A program made the position numbers and the translations under genes. The notes under the pieces are model-generated. The model saw only the letters and a list, made by a program, of their open reading frames with translations, had not been told where the DNA came from and did no database searches. A DNA stretch of 64,000 nt from Paludibacteraceae bacterium (GTDB taxonomy: Bacteria > Bacteroidota > Bacteroidia > Bacteroidales > Paludibacteraceae). Positions 1 to 9,037 of the stretch are shown here, piece by piece. The stretch lies in assembly GCA_016283095.1 (NCBI GenBank), contig JAEEMG010000043.1, positions 1 through 64,000 of the forward strand. Reading direction: 5' to 3'. Within the stretch, counting starts at the first letter, position 1. Each line of letters starts with the position of its first letter.

Positions 1-185
1 AGAAAGACTACGCCTTTTTAATGAGAAAAAGAGCTGAGAATTCCATCAAAAAGTTGTATTGCCTTTCAGGCAAGGTTTTGATGTCGTTGCTATCCCCGAG
101 ACTTCGTCCCGGGTTATTCTCGCTCCGCTCGGTAACGTCTTTCAGACGTATTAAAAAGAAACTTCAAATTTGGAGATTACAACAT
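1..185 (+). repeat. Partial copy of dispersed repeat (part C)
   Basis: Positions 1-185 match positions 560-744 with two visible mismatches, so the window opens inside a repeat. The copy contains small hairpins with different stems and a common TTC loop (TTGCCT-ttc-AGGCAA and CGTCT-ttc-AGACG) and a CCCG/CGGG palindrome. Short open frames cross both copies, but they encode nothing recognisable and follow the repeat, so I treat them as non-coding. Confidence 0.85.
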
Positions 186-189
186 TTCG

Positions 190-435
190 CAAGTCCCGAA
201 GGGACGATATCTTATAGGCAGGGGTGATAACCCCTGTATAAAAGGCATTTGGGGGTGATTAAAAGCCTCGATGAGGCGACACCTCCATTATTACGTCTCC
301 ATTTTGTTTCACCCCTTCGGGGTTTCCGTCGCGCGCGTCGTCCACAAAACAGGGTTGAAACCCCTGCCTAAGAGGTGACGCCCATTCTGGGCTACATTTC
401 CATGTCCATAGGGGCAGGTTTCAAATCTGCCCGCA
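190..435. repeat. Island of short palindromes
   Basis: No gene is visible. The stretch is a string of small perfect hairpins: GTCCC-gaa-GGGAC (193-205), CAGGGG/CCCCTG (219-236), GCCTC/GAGGC (265-277), CCCC-tt-CGGGG (about 312-321), CAGGG/CCCCTG (350-366), GCCCA-ttc-TGGGC (380-392) and GGGCAG/CTGCCC (412-432). Stems differ from one another but the architecture repeats. This is REP-like intergenic DNA; any function is unknown. Confidence 0.6.
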
Positions 436-744
436 ATATTAAAAATGCGGATGGTTAAGGACACATGTTTGATAGATATTGGCTCTAACCCCTCCTTCCT
501 AATGCGAGCCGAAGGCGAGCACACAGAATTTACAAAACCACAGAGGCACAAGTTCACAGAGAAAGACTACGCCTTTTTAATGAGAAAAAGAGCTGAGAAT
601 TCCATCAAAAAGTTGTATTGCCTTTCAGGCAAGGTTTTGATGTCGTTGCTATCCCCGAGACTTCGTCCCGGGTTATTCTCACTCCGCTCGGTAACGTCTT
701 TCAGACGAATTAAAAAGAAACTTCAAATTTGGAGATTACAACAT
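436..744 (+). repeat. Dispersed multi-part repeat, fullest copy
   Basis: Three parts are recognisable. Part A is a TTAAGG...TAACCCC stretch with a central tttgatagatattgg motif. Part B carries GCGAGCC..GGCGAGCACACAGAATT and accacagaggcac..gttcacagagaaag. Part C is the block shared with 1-185. Related copies, whole or partial, are at 8676-8921, 17846-17900, 28852-28930 and, on the other strand, 15498-15557 and 40172-40245. It contains no transposase frame. Spread and mechanism are unknown. Confidence 0.8.
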
Positions 745-887
745 GCCCACACCACACAAATAAAAAATACGAAAATATTCACATGGAAATTTTTAATTTC
801 TGTAATTTATTCCTTATTTTGCAATGATATTGTCATAATAGTAACAACGATTTTTGAAAATCTGAAAAATATAAATTGGATAGAAAT

Positions 888-2864
888 ATGAAAAAAGGAT
901 TAGTTGCATTAGGAGCTTTGCTAATTATATGCATGTCTATAATAGCAATCTTCATGGTCATGAAACAGGAAAACAAAAAAGAATGTAAAATTAACGTAGA
1001 GAATGTGGAAAATGTCACAATTGAATTTGAAGAGTCAATCCCAGAAGATCCAGCAATCGTTGATGAATCTGAAACCTTTCTGCAATTCAATATTTTATCA
1101 GATTCCACAGCAGAGATAAAAACAGGATACGATGGAGATAATAATTCGTACATAGAATGTGATTTTATCATTATTCCTCAAAAGATCCGAATTGACGAAA
1201 ATGTATACATTGTGACAAGCATAGGAGACTCTGCATTTCTTTTTTGTTCCAGTTTGGCAAAAATTGAAATCCCTACTAGTGTGACAAACATCGGGGAACT
1301 TGCTTTTTATGAATGTAAAAGTTTGACAAGCATTGAAATACCTACTGGTGTGACAAGCATAGGGAAAGCTGCTTTTGCCCACTGTCACAATGTGACAAAC
1401 ATAAATATCCCAGAGAATGTAACAACCATCGGAGGTCAAGCTTTTAAGGGATGTGACAAAACGGAACCAAAGTTGTTGATCTACGATAATGGTGCAAAAT
1501 GTTATGGCTGGATAGGAGATAAGGACAAATGCACAGATGTTGTGATTCCAGAAAGTGTGACTAGCATCGGAGAATTTGCTTTTCTTAATTGCAGCAGTTT
1601 GGCAAAAATTGAAATCCCTACTAGTGTGACAAACATCGATGAGAGTGTTTTTTGGGGATGTGAAAATTTGACAAACATCGAAATTTCAGAGAATATAACA
1701 AAGATAGAAAATTATGTTTTTTTTGGATGTAGACGATTGTCCAGCATTAATATTCCTAAGGGTTTAACCAGCATAGGAAAATATGCTTTTTCTCATTGTG
1801 AAAGTTTGATCAGCATAGATATTCCTGAGAGTGTGTCAAGCATCGGAATGAATGCCTTTTTCGATTGTCCTGGTTTGACAAGCATAAATATCCCTGAAGG
1901 TTTGACTAGTATAGAATACGGAGCTTTTAGTGGATGCAAAAGTTTGACAAGCATAAAGATTTCAGAAGGGGTGACAAGCATCGGAGAATCTGCATTTGAG
2001 GGATGCAGCAGTTTGACCAACATAATCATTCCTGAGGGAGTGACCAGCATCGGAAGATCTGCTTTTCGTGAATGCGTCAGTTTGACAAGCATAAATATTC
2101 CAGATGGAGTGACAAGCATCGGAGGATTGGCTTTTAAGGGATGCAATAGATTGGAGCCAAAGTTATTGGTCTATGACAAAGGCACAAAATGTTATGGCTG
2201 GATTGGAGATAAGAAGAAATGCACAGAAGTTGTGATTCCAGATGGAGTGACAAGCATCGGAGAATATGCTTTTTTGGGATGTAGCAGTTTGAACAGCATT
2301 AAGATTCCTGAGGGGGTGACAAGCATCGGAGAATCTGCATTTGAGGGATGCAGCAGTTTGGAGCCAAAGTTACTGATCTATGATAAAGGCACTAAATGCT
2401 ATGGCTGGATAGGTAATGTGGAAAAATGCACGAATGTCGTGATTCCAGATGGAGTGACGAGCATCGGAGCAGGAGCTTTTTTGGGATGCAGCAGTTTGAC
2501 TAGCATAAAGATTCCTAAGAGTGTGACCAGCATCGGAGATCGGGCTTTTTATGGGTGCAGCAGTTTGACCAGCATAAACATTCCTGAGGGGGTGACAAGC
2601 ATCGGAAAAGAGGCATTTTATTGGTGTAGCAGTTTGACCAGCATAAACATTCCTGAGGGGGTGACAAGCATCGGAAAAGAGGCTTTTTTGGGATGTAGCA
2701 GTTTGACCAGCATTAAGATTCCAGATGGAGTGACGAGCATCGGGGAATATGCTTTTTTCAAATGCGGAAAACTTGATGTTGTGATCGACAATTCAAAAAA
2801 GAATGTGAAAGTTGGAGCATATGCTTTCACAGATTGCAAATCTGTGACATGGTTAAAAGATTAA
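888..2864 (+). CDS. BspA-like leucine-rich-repeat surface protein
   Basis: A 658-residue protein with a lysine-led hydrophobic N-terminus (about residues 2-25) that looks like a signal anchor; there is no proper lipobox. From about residue 90 to the end it is built of about 23-residue LRR_5 (Treponema/BspA type) units of the form LTSIxIPxGVTSIGxxAFxGCSS. An insert containing EPKLLIYD..KCYGWIG occurs three times, near residues 194, 423 and 491. Family members are exposed proteins that bind host or bacterial partners; the ligand here is unknown. The ATG at 888 is preferred over an in-frame TTG at 876. Neighbouring repeat units near 2559-2690 are almost identical at the DNA level, so the array can probably expand and contract. 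Confidence 0.85.
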   Translation: MKKGLVALGALLIICMSIIAIFMVMKQENKKECKINVENVENVTIEFEESIPEDPAIVDESETFLQFNILSDSTAEIKTGYDGDNNSYIECDFIIIPQKIRIDENVYIVTSIGDSAFLFCSSLAKIEIPTSVTNIGELAFYECKSLTSIEIPTGVTSIGKAAFAHCHNVTNINIPENVTTIGGQAFKGCDKTEPKLLIYDNGAKCYGWIGDKDKCTDVVIPESVTSIGEFAFLNCSSLAKIEIPTSVTNIDESVFWGCENLTNIEISENITKIENYVFFGCRRLSSINIPKGLTSIGKYAFSHCESLISIDIPESVSSIGMNAFFDCPGLTSINIPEGLTSIEYGAFSGCKSLTSIKISEGVTSIGESAFEGCSSLTNIIIPEGVTSIGRSAFRECVSLTSINIPDGVTSIGGLAFKGCNRLEPKLLVYDKGTKCYGWIGDKKKCTEVVIPDGVTSIGEYAFLGCSSLNSIKIPEGVTSIGESAFEGCSSLEPKLLIYDKGTKCYGWIGNVEKCTNVVIPDGVTSIGAGAFLGCSSLTSIKIPKSVTSIGDRAFYGCSSLTSINIPEGVTSIGKEAFYWCSSLTSINIPEGVTSIGKEAFLGCSSLTSIKIPDGVTSIGEYAFFKCGKLDVVIDNSKKNVKVGAYAFTDCKSVTWLKD

Positions 2865-3013
2865 TCTATTGCATATAAAAACCCACAAAAGTAAAGAAAT
2901 GACATTCTCTCATGCTCTCAAATGCCGAAAACGGATAAATATACAGTAAAAATGCACATTTATGCAATAAAAATTGCACAAACACATTACTAATGTGTAA
3001 AATTTCATCACAT

Positions 3014-3046
3014 TTTGCTTTTGTTTCCATTTTTTTCTTACTTTTG
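3014..3046 (+). promoter_or_regulatory. Bacteroidetes-type promoter
   Basis: TTTG at 3014-3017 and TACTTTTG at 3039-3046 are separated by 21 bases, fitting the TTTG-N19-21-TAnnTTTG consensus. Expected transcription starts near 3053, which supports translation of the next gene from the ATG at 3071 rather than an earlier one. Confidence 0.6.
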
Positions 3047-3070
3047 CTTTTAGGTTTAAACTTTATAAAA

Positions 3071-3493
3071 ATGATTCAGAGAATACAGACAATTTATCTA
3101 TTTATCAGCGTCATTTTTTTGCTATTGGTAGCGTGTAATGATTGTGTCAGATTTTTTAATGCGGAAACTGTTGACGTTTGTAGTTATTCAGTGATGGATT
3201 TTCCCGTCACGATGACAATTCATATTATCATTATGCTTCTCACATTCGGCTCTATCTTCTTATACAAGAAAAGAGTTTGTCAGATGAGAGTGATAGCTTT
3301 AGCTATTATACTTATCCTTTTGAATAGCGCTACCGTCGCAGTTTATGTGGCGATGGACAATTTTGACGGATATAAAATTTCCATTACTTGGGCCACTTTA
3401 ATGGCTGTTGGCTCGTTGCTAATGGATTTTCTTGCTATCAAAGCAATTGGAGTGGACGAAGCTAAAATCAGAAGTCTCAATAGATTACGCTAA
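3071..3493 (+). CDS. DUF4293 family membrane protein
   Basis: A 140-residue integral membrane protein that opens with MIQRIQTIYL, typical of the Bacteroidota DUF4293 family, and has about four hydrophobic helices. The function of the family is unknown. The start is set by this family N-terminus and by the promoter just upstream; the longer frame from 2993 begins inside the promoter. Its TAA overlaps the ATG of the next gene (TAATG at 3491-3495), so the two are probably translationally coupled. Confidence 0.75.
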   Translation: MIQRIQTIYLFISVIFLLLVACNDCVRFFNAETVDVCSYSVMDFPVTMTIHIIIMLLTFGSIFLYKKRVCQMRVIALAIILILLNSATVAVYVAMDNFDGYKISITWATLMAVGSLLMDFLAIKAIGVDEAKIRSLNRLR

Positions 3494-4839
3494 TGAAGAA
3501 AAGACGTTTCGTCGCTAATATTTTTGTTGCTTTGGCTACATTTGCAGCCTCAGCTGTTTCTTTCAATCCAGTCGATAACTCCACTACATTATACAAGGAG
3601 GGATCGTCTGGCGAACATATCTTCGTGGGAGAGACAGACAGTGCAAACATAAATCTGGTTTCCGACAAAACAGAATCAGAAATACACAACGTTCTACTTG
3701 TTTCAGGAAAAGACACCACAAAAGTGACGGGGACAACTGTCACGATAGGCACAGACAAATGTTACTCTCTCTTATATACGTCAGGTGAGGAAGAGAAAAC
3801 AAACAAGTCTTATTTGTGCTACATAAAGAAGACTGCGGTGGCTCCAACTGTGAAGGTCTGTGATTACGACACTATAAACAATCTCATTTGTGATCCAAAT
3901 CTAAAAGTGAAGTTTTCAAACCTTGTGTATGCCAACTCTTACGTCAACGCCAGAGGTGAGACAGTCAAAATCCAAGACAACATTGTCATGACATACGATG
4001 ATTATGAGGCTGACGGCATAAACATCAAAGACAAGCCAATGGAGGTTGTTGTGACCGGAATCAACAACGATTCCACTCTGTTTGTCCAGAAGCCTAAAAG
4101 ACATACCGTCTTCAAACTGAAAGATAAATTCTCTCAGTACGAATACGTAACTGATACATTCCACTCACCGCTTCCTTTCACAACAGCGCAACTCACCATT
4201 GAAGGAGAGGCTATTCCTCACAACACTGAGAAACGAGGTAACGAGGAAATAAAATTCGGGACTCTGGAATACGCCAAAACAAATGTCGGCAACTATATGT
4301 TCTCAGGACCTTTAACTGTCGATGTGGAGCTCAACTCTGTTGACAATACTCCTGCAGACACAGTAGACGCTAGACACTCATGGAAATTCTACAACGATTC
4401 TACCGGCAATCTACGCAATGTCTACAAAGGTCCATTCACCGATATGACAATCAGAACTATCAGTATCGACGACTATGGCACCTATTTCGTGACTCACACA
4501 TGCGACAACAGCGTATGTAAAGATACTATCGTGACTGGATTCAAAGTAAAAACATCATATCTACTGATGCCTACCGTGTTCACTCCTAATGGAGACGGAT
4601 ACAACGACGAATTCCGCCCTACTTATACTTCCATCAAAGAGTATGAGATCTGGATCTACAACACTATGGGCAAACTGATGTATGAGTCAAACGACATCAC
4701 TGTGGGATGGGACGGAACACACAAAGGCCACGAAGCTCCAATCGGAGCATACTACTATGTAGTCAAAGCCAAAGGAGTGGATGGCACTGATTATAAGCAG
4801 AAAGGAACCGTCAGCATAGTTAGAAACGCAGACAACTAA
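3493..4839 (+). CDS. Secreted protein with gliding-type C-terminal (CHU_C) domain
   Basis: A 448-residue protein with a signal peptide (about residues 1-24). The last 90 or so residues form a CHU_C/T9SS type B sorting domain: a PTVFTPNGDGYNDEF motif, then IYNTMGKLMYES and GWDG..G..AP.GAYYYVV. In known systems this domain directs export by the type IX secretion system and anchoring at the cell surface. The central part is probably Ig- or PKD-like beta structure without a recognised activity. It is coupled to DUF4293 and lies 26 bp before tilS. Together with gldH at 32.2 kb it implies a T9SS in this organism. Confidence 0.8.
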   Translation: MKKRRFVANIFVALATFAASAVSFNPVDNSTTLYKEGSSGEHIFVGETDSANINLVSDKTESEIHNVLLVSGKDTTKVTGTTVTIGTDKCYSLLYTSGEEEKTNKSYLCYIKKTAVAPTVKVCDYDTINNLICDPNLKVKFSNLVYANSYVNARGETVKIQDNIVMTYDDYEADGINIKDKPMEVVVTGINNDSTLFVQKPKRHTVFKLKDKFSQYEYVTDTFHSPLPFTTAQLTIEGEAIPHNTEKRGNEEIKFGTLEYAKTNVGNYMFSGPLTVDVELNSVDNTPADTVDARHSWKFYNDSTGNLRNVYKGPFTDMTIRTISIDDYGTYFVTHTCDNSVCKDTIVTGFKVKTSYLLMPTVFTPNGDGYNDEFRPTYTSIKEYEIWIYNTMGKLMYESNDITVGWDGTHKGHEAPIGAYYYVVKAKGVDGTDYKQKGTVSIVRNADN

Positions 4840-4865
4840 ACTTATATCTACTTAAGATTTCCGTT

Positions 4866-6224
4866 ATGGAGACGAAGGTAAAGCAATTTATCGAAAAAGA
4901 GGCTCTTTTCACAAGAAAGGACAAGATTCTTATCGGTGTGAGCGGTGGACGCGACTCCATTGCTCTTCTTCACGTGCTTTATCGTTTAGGTTATGATATC
5001 GTCGTCGCTCACTGCAATTTCCATCTCCGTGGTGAGGAATCCAACAGAGACAGCGAATTTGTGACAAAGCATGTCCAGGATATGGATGTGCCATTCTATT
5101 CCATCGATTTCGACACGGAATTGTATGCCCGCCAAAACAAGCTTTCCATCGAAATGGCGGCTCGTGAATTGCGATATGAATGGTTTGACTCCCTGCTCAA
5201 GTTGACGGGATGCAAATATATAGCGGTGGCTCACCATGCCGACGACGTGGTGGAGACCTTCCTGATCAATATGACCAGAGGCACAGGTCTGCATGGCTTG
5301 ACAGGTATAAAAGCCAAGAACGGCAATATCGTCCGCCCGTTCCTCCGTATCACACGCAACGACATCAACGACTATATATACGACAACGGTTTCGACTACG
5401 TTGAAGACAGCACCAACAGTGAAGTGGTATATGTAAGGAATAAGGTGCGCAACATCATCATCCCTGCATTGGAGACCATCAATCCAAGTTTCCGCTCGTC
5501 GACTATACAAAGCATCGAAAACCTCACACGTGCACAGAATTTCGTGATGCACTATGTGGAATTATTGCGTAATGAGATCGTTGAACACAGAGATGGCATG
5601 GATGTGCTGGACCTTGAAAAGATCCGTACAGCACCCGAACCGATATACGTACTATATGAGATACTGAAGCCATACGGTTTTTCAGCATCGACAGTATATA
5701 ATATCTTCACATGTATCTTTGAAGAAAATGTTTCGGGCAAACAGTTCTATTCCGCTTCTGGAATACGCGCACTGAGAGACAGAGACAAGATCTTCATACA
5801 GTTGCGTAAAGATGACGACGACGTATATGCGGATGAACCTGAAGAATACGAGATACGCAACGTCGCCGCTTTCTTCAACCTACATCTCAATTTCATGGCT
5901 GAGATATTCGACAGCAACAGTTTCACCATCGTGAAAGACAAATCCGTTTGCTGCATCGACTATAAGAAACTTACTTTCCCTCTAGTTTTGAGGAAGTGGA
6001 AACAGGCGGATTCTTTCTGTCCATTCGGTATGAAAGGCAGGAAGAAACTCAGTGATTTCTTTGTGGATCAGAAATTCAGTTTATTTGAAAAAGAAAATAC
6101 ATGGGTCCTGACAGACGGCAAATGTGGCGACATCATCTGGGTGGTAGGCCATCGCACAGACAACCGTTTCAGAATAGACGAACAGACAAAGCAAATACTT
6201 AGAATTAGTTTTTTAAAACAGTAA
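4866..6224 (+). CDS. tilS: tRNA(Ile)-lysidine synthase
   Basis: A 452-residue N-type ATP pyrophosphatase. The PP-loop SGGRDS is at residues 26-31, followed by [12 protein letters not shown] and [28 protein letters not shown], which are TilS hallmarks. The enzyme joins lysine to C34 of the CAU-anticodon tRNA-Ile so that it reads AUA. The C-terminal domain, with [15 protein letters not shown], matches the TilS substrate-binding region, and length is normal. It lies 26 bp after the CHU_C gene and 4 bp before recA. Confidence 0.95.
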   Translation: METKVKQFIEKEALFTRKDKILIGVSGGRDSIALLHVLYRLGYDIVVAHCNFHLRGEESNRDSEFVTKHVQDMDVPFYSIDFDTELYARQNKLSIEMAARELRYEWFDSLLKLTGCKYIAVAHHADDVVETFLINMTRGTGLHGLTGIKAKNGNIVRPFLRITRNDINDYIYDNGFDYVEDSTNSEVVYVRNKVRNIIIPALETINPSFRSSTIQSIENLTRAQNFVMHYVELLRNEIVEHRDGMDVLDLEKIRTAPEPIYVLYEILKPYGFSASTVYNIFTCIFEENVSGKQFYSASGIRALRDRDKIFIQLRKDDDDVYADEPEEYEIRNVAAFFNLHLNFMAEIFDSNSFTIVKDKSVCCIDYKKLTFPLVLRKWKQADSFCPFGMKGRKKLSDFFVDQKFSLFEKENTWVLTDGKCGDIIWVVGHRTDNRFRIDEQTKQILRISFLKQ

Positions 6225-6228
6225 AAAA

Positions 6229-7263
6229 ATGGAAGGAAACGAAAAGACCAACGGAGCAATTGCTCCATCAGCAGAGAAACTAAAGGCATTGCAGCTTGCA
6301 ATGGAAAAGATAGAGAAGGACCACGGTAAGGGTTCGATCATGCGCATGGGCGACCATGTGGCAACAAACGTACCAGTGATCCCATCAGGATCTATCGGCC
6401 TTGACCTTGCCCTTGGCGTAGGCGGTTACCCACGTGGAAGAATAATCGAAATCTTCGGACCAGAGTCGTCTGGTAAGACTACTCTTGCCATCCACGCAAT
6501 CGCTCAAGCTCAAAAAGCAGGTGGACTCGCAGCTATCATCGACGCGGAGCACGCTTTCGACAGATTCTATGCGGAAAAACTTGGTGTAGACACCAACAAT
6601 CTTGTCATGTCGCAGCCAGACAATGGTGAGCAGGCGCTTGAGATCGCCGACCAGCTAATCCGTTCATCTGCAGTGGATTTGGTGGTTGTCGACTCTGTTG
6701 CCGCACTTACTCCTAAAGCCGAAATCGAAGGTGAGATGGGAGATTCAAAGATGGGATTGCAGGCCCGTCTGATGAGCCAGGCGATGAGAAAACTTACTGC
6801 CACTATCGACAAGACAAATACAACGTGTATCTTCATCAACCAGCTTCGCGACAAGATCGGCGTGATGTTTGGCAACCCAGAGACAACAACAGGTGGTAAC
6901 GCACTTAAATTCTACGCCTCTGTCAGAATCGACATCCGTCGCACATCAGCTATCAAGGATGGCGACCAGGTGATCGGAAACAGCACGAAGGTGAAGATCG
7001 TAAAGAACAAGGTGGCGCCTCCTTTCCGCAGCGCTTCTTTCGACATCATGTTTGGTGAGGGAATCTCATACACAGGAGAGCTTATCGACTACGGTGTGGA
7101 ATATGGAATAATCAAAAAGAGCGGTTCATGGTACAGCTACAACGATGAGAAAATCGCTCAGGGACGCGACGCAGCCAAGGAATTCCTTAAAGCAAATCCA
7201 GATTTGATGGAGGAGATCGACGCTGCTGTACGTGCCGCTATCAAAGAAAAAGAAAACGAGTAA
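6229..7263 (+). CDS. recA: Recombinase RecA
   Basis: A 344-residue RecA. The Walker A motif GPESSGKT lies near residue 75, and the VVVDSVAAL Walker B segment, the L1/L2 loop region with [28 protein letters not shown] split across them, and the acidic C-terminus are all present. It catalyses homologous strand exchange and activates LexA-type autocleavage in organisms that have it. It is 4 bp after tilS and 5 bp before hflX. No SOS box could be recognised by eye upstream. Confidence 0.98.
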   Translation: MEGNEKTNGAIAPSAEKLKALQLAMEKIEKDHGKGSIMRMGDHVATNVPVIPSGSIGLDLALGVGGYPRGRIIEIFGPESSGKTTLAIHAIAQAQKAGGLAAIIDAEHAFDRFYAEKLGVDTNNLVMSQPDNGEQALEIADQLIRSSAVDLVVVDSVAALTPKAEIEGEMGDSKMGLQARLMSQAMRKLTATIDKTNTTCIFINQLRDKIGVMFGNPETTTGGNALKFYASVRIDIRRTSAIKDGDQVIGNSTKVKIVKNKVAPPFRSASFDIMFGEGISYTGELIDYGVEYGIIKKSGSWYSYNDEKIAQGRDAAKEFLKANPDLMEEIDAAVRAAIKEKENE

Positions 7264-7268
7264 TTGAA

Positions 7269-8510
7269 ATGCAGGAAGTAAAAACTGAAATATTCGACGA
7301 AAGAGCAATCCTTGTCGGAGTCGCCACACAGACAGTGTCGGAGCAGAAGGCAAAGGAATATCTTGACGAGTTGGCTTTCCTTGCGGAGACGGCGGGAGCA
7401 TATCCGCAGCGTTTCTTCATCCAAAAACTGGTCCAGCCAAACTCCAACTTCTATGTTGGACCTGGTAAGATTGAGGAGATAAGAAACTATATCATCGATC
7501 ATGAGGAAGACGAGGAGAATTCCATCAGCCTTGTGATTTTCGACGACGAGTTGTCGCCCAAACAGTTGCGCAACATCGAGAAAGAGCTGAAAGTCAAGAT
7601 CCTCGACCGTACGACTCTTATCCTCGACATCTTCGCAATGCGTGCTCAGACAGCACATGCCAAGACTCAAGTGGAGCTGGCACAATGCAGATACCTGTTG
7701 CCACGTCTGACCCGAATGTGGACACACTTGGACCGTCAGAAGGGAGGTATCGGTATGCGTGGTACAGGAGAGACGCAGATTGAGACCGACCGTCGTATCA
7801 TCCTCAACAGAATATCGCTGTTGAAGGAAGAACTGAAGGAGATCGACAAGCAGAAGAGCACACAGCGCAAGAACCGTGGCAAGATGGTGCGTGTGGCGCT
7901 TGTGGGCTACACCAACGTCGGCAAATCCACAATCATGAACATGCTTTCCAAGAGCGACGTCTTCGCAGAGAACAAGCTCTTCGCCACTCTCGACACAACA
8001 GTGAGAAAAGTGACGGTGGAAAACCTTCCGTTCCTGCTTTCTGACACAGTAGGATTCATCCGTAAACTGCCGACTGATCTTGTGGAAAGCTTCAAAAGTA
8101 CACTCGACGAGGTGAGAGAGGCAGACCTGCTTGTACATGTGGTGGACGTTTCCAATCCGACATTCGAAGATCAGATCGCAGTGGTGGAGAAAACATTGTC
8201 GGAGATCAACAAAGAGGAGAAACCGACTATTCTTGTGTTCAACAAGATTGACGCGTTCACATACATAGAGAAGGCGGAAGACGACCTTACTCCAATCAAA
8301 CGAGAGAACTATTCACTTGAAGATTTGAAAAAAATGTGGATGGCAAAGATGAACAACAGCAACTGCATATTCATCTCCGCAAAAGACAAGTCGAACCTTG
8401 AAGATTTCAAGAAGCTACTCTACGACAAAGTGAAGGAGATTCATATCCAACGTTACCCTTACAACGATTTCCTATATCAGAAATACGACGAGGGAGAACT
8501 TGGAGAATGA
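7269..8510 (+). CDS. hflX: GTPase HflX
   Basis: A 413-residue protein with the HflX N-terminal domain (NFYVGPGKIEEI; FDDELSPKQLRNIE; LDRTTLILDIFA.RA), a helical linker with GGIGMRGTGETQIETDRR, and a G domain with GYTNVGKST (G1), DTVGFIRKLP (G3) and NKID (G4). HflX binds the 50S subunit and rescues or splits stalled ribosomes under stress. It closes the tilS-recA-hflX cluster; a 12-bp-stem terminator follows 37 bp downstream. Confidence 0.95.
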   Translation: MQEVKTEIFDERAILVGVATQTVSEQKAKEYLDELAFLAETAGAYPQRFFIQKLVQPNSNFYVGPGKIEEIRNYIIDHEEDEENSISLVIFDDELSPKQLRNIEKELKVKILDRTTLILDIFAMRAQTAHAKTQVELAQCRYLLPRLTRMWTHLDRQKGGIGMRGTGETQIETDRRIILNRISLLKEELKEIDKQKSTQRKNRGKMVRVALVGYTNVGKSTIMNMLSKSDVFAENKLFATLDTTVRKVTVENLPFLLSDTVGFIRKLPTDLVESFKSTLDEVREADLLVHVVDVSNPTFEDQIAVVEKTLSEINKEEKPTILVFNKIDAFTYIEKAEDDLTPIKRENYSLEDLKKMWMAKMNNSNCIFISAKDKSNLEDFKKLLYDKVKEIHIQRYPYNDFLYQKYDEGELGE

Positions 8511-8546
8511 TAAATTAGAAATGCTAAATGCTAAATAAAAATTAAA

Positions 8547-8574
8547 AATAGGCAATCCGAATGGGTTGCCTATT
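8547..8574 (+). terminator. Hairpin terminator after hflX (copy 1)
   Basis: A 12-bp stem (AATAGGCAATCC / GGGTTGCCTATT, one T-G wobble) closes a GAAT tetraloop. It is preceded by an A-rich stretch, but the downstream T-run is poor, so it may work better on the opposite strand. The same 28 bases recur exactly at 9007-9034. Confidence 0.65.
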
Positions 8575-8587
8575 AATGATAAGGAAA

Positions 8588-8647
8588 ATGGCTAAGATAA
8601 CAGTAGATGATTCAGAAATAACAGTAGTGAATGTTAGAAGCTGCTAA
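8588..8647 (+). pseudogene. Probable remnant of a KilA-N domain gene
   Basis: A 19-codon frame starting MAKITVDDSEITVVNV then RSC and stop. The first residues resemble the N-terminus of Bacteroidota KilA-N proteins (MxKIxVxxxEIxxxxVN...), which normally continue into a DNA-binding domain. Nothing of that domain follows, and the dispersed repeat begins about 30 bp later. The call rests on a short match. Confidence 0.4.
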
Positions 8648-8675
8648 AATTCAATTAAATAAGTTGGCTATAGTT

Positions 8676-8921
8676 TGAGGATTGTTAAGGACGGAACGTC
8701 CTAACCCCTCCCCACGTGCGAGCCGTAGGCGAGCACACAGAATTGAATAAAACCACAGAGGCACAATGTTCACAGAGAAAGGCCACGCTTTTTTGAGGGG
8801 AAAAGACGAGAAAGTAGTACTTATGGTATTGCCTTTCAGGCAAAGTTTTGTATCATCGCCACATCAACCCGAGACTTCGTCACGGGTTACTCTCGCTTTG
8901 CTCAGTAGCGTCTTTCAGACG
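8676..8921 (+). repeat. Dispersed multi-part repeat, diverged copy
   Basis: All three parts seen at 436-744 are present. In part A the stem is different: TTAAGGACG-gaa-CGTCCTAA replaces the longer TTAAGG...TAACC version. Part B (GCGAGCCGTAGGCGAGCACACAGAATT; CCACAGAGGCAC) and part C (TTGCCT-ttc-AGGCAA; CGTCT-ttc-AGACG) are conserved, while the CGAGACTTCGTC palindrome has a mismatch. No coding signal. Confidence 0.75.
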
Positions 8922-9006
8922 AAAAAAACAGAAATATCAGTCATAAAATAAGACATAGCTAAATGTCATTCTCTTTATGATTGTGAATTCGCTGATTACA
9001 AAATAA

Positions 9007-9034
9007 AATAGGCAATCCGAATGGGTTGCCTATT
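9007..9034 (-). terminator. Hairpin terminator (copy 2)
   Basis: Identical over 28 bases to 8547-8574: a 12-bp stem with a GAAT loop. It lies 3 bp beyond the stop codon of the minus-strand gene at 9038-10033, and it is followed on the minus strand by a TTTTATTT tract, so here it is well placed as that gene's terminator. Confidence 0.7.
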
Positions 9035-9037
9035 TTC

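Noticed and set aside
445..891. Open frame of 148 codons through the first repeat
   Set aside because: It follows the dispersed repeat, a related frame appears in the partial copy at 21-227, and it overlaps the true BspA start.
7158..8138. Long minus-strand frame of 326 codons opposite recA and hflX
   Set aside because: It overlaps two certain genes on the other strand and has no recognisable domain; a codon-bias shadow.
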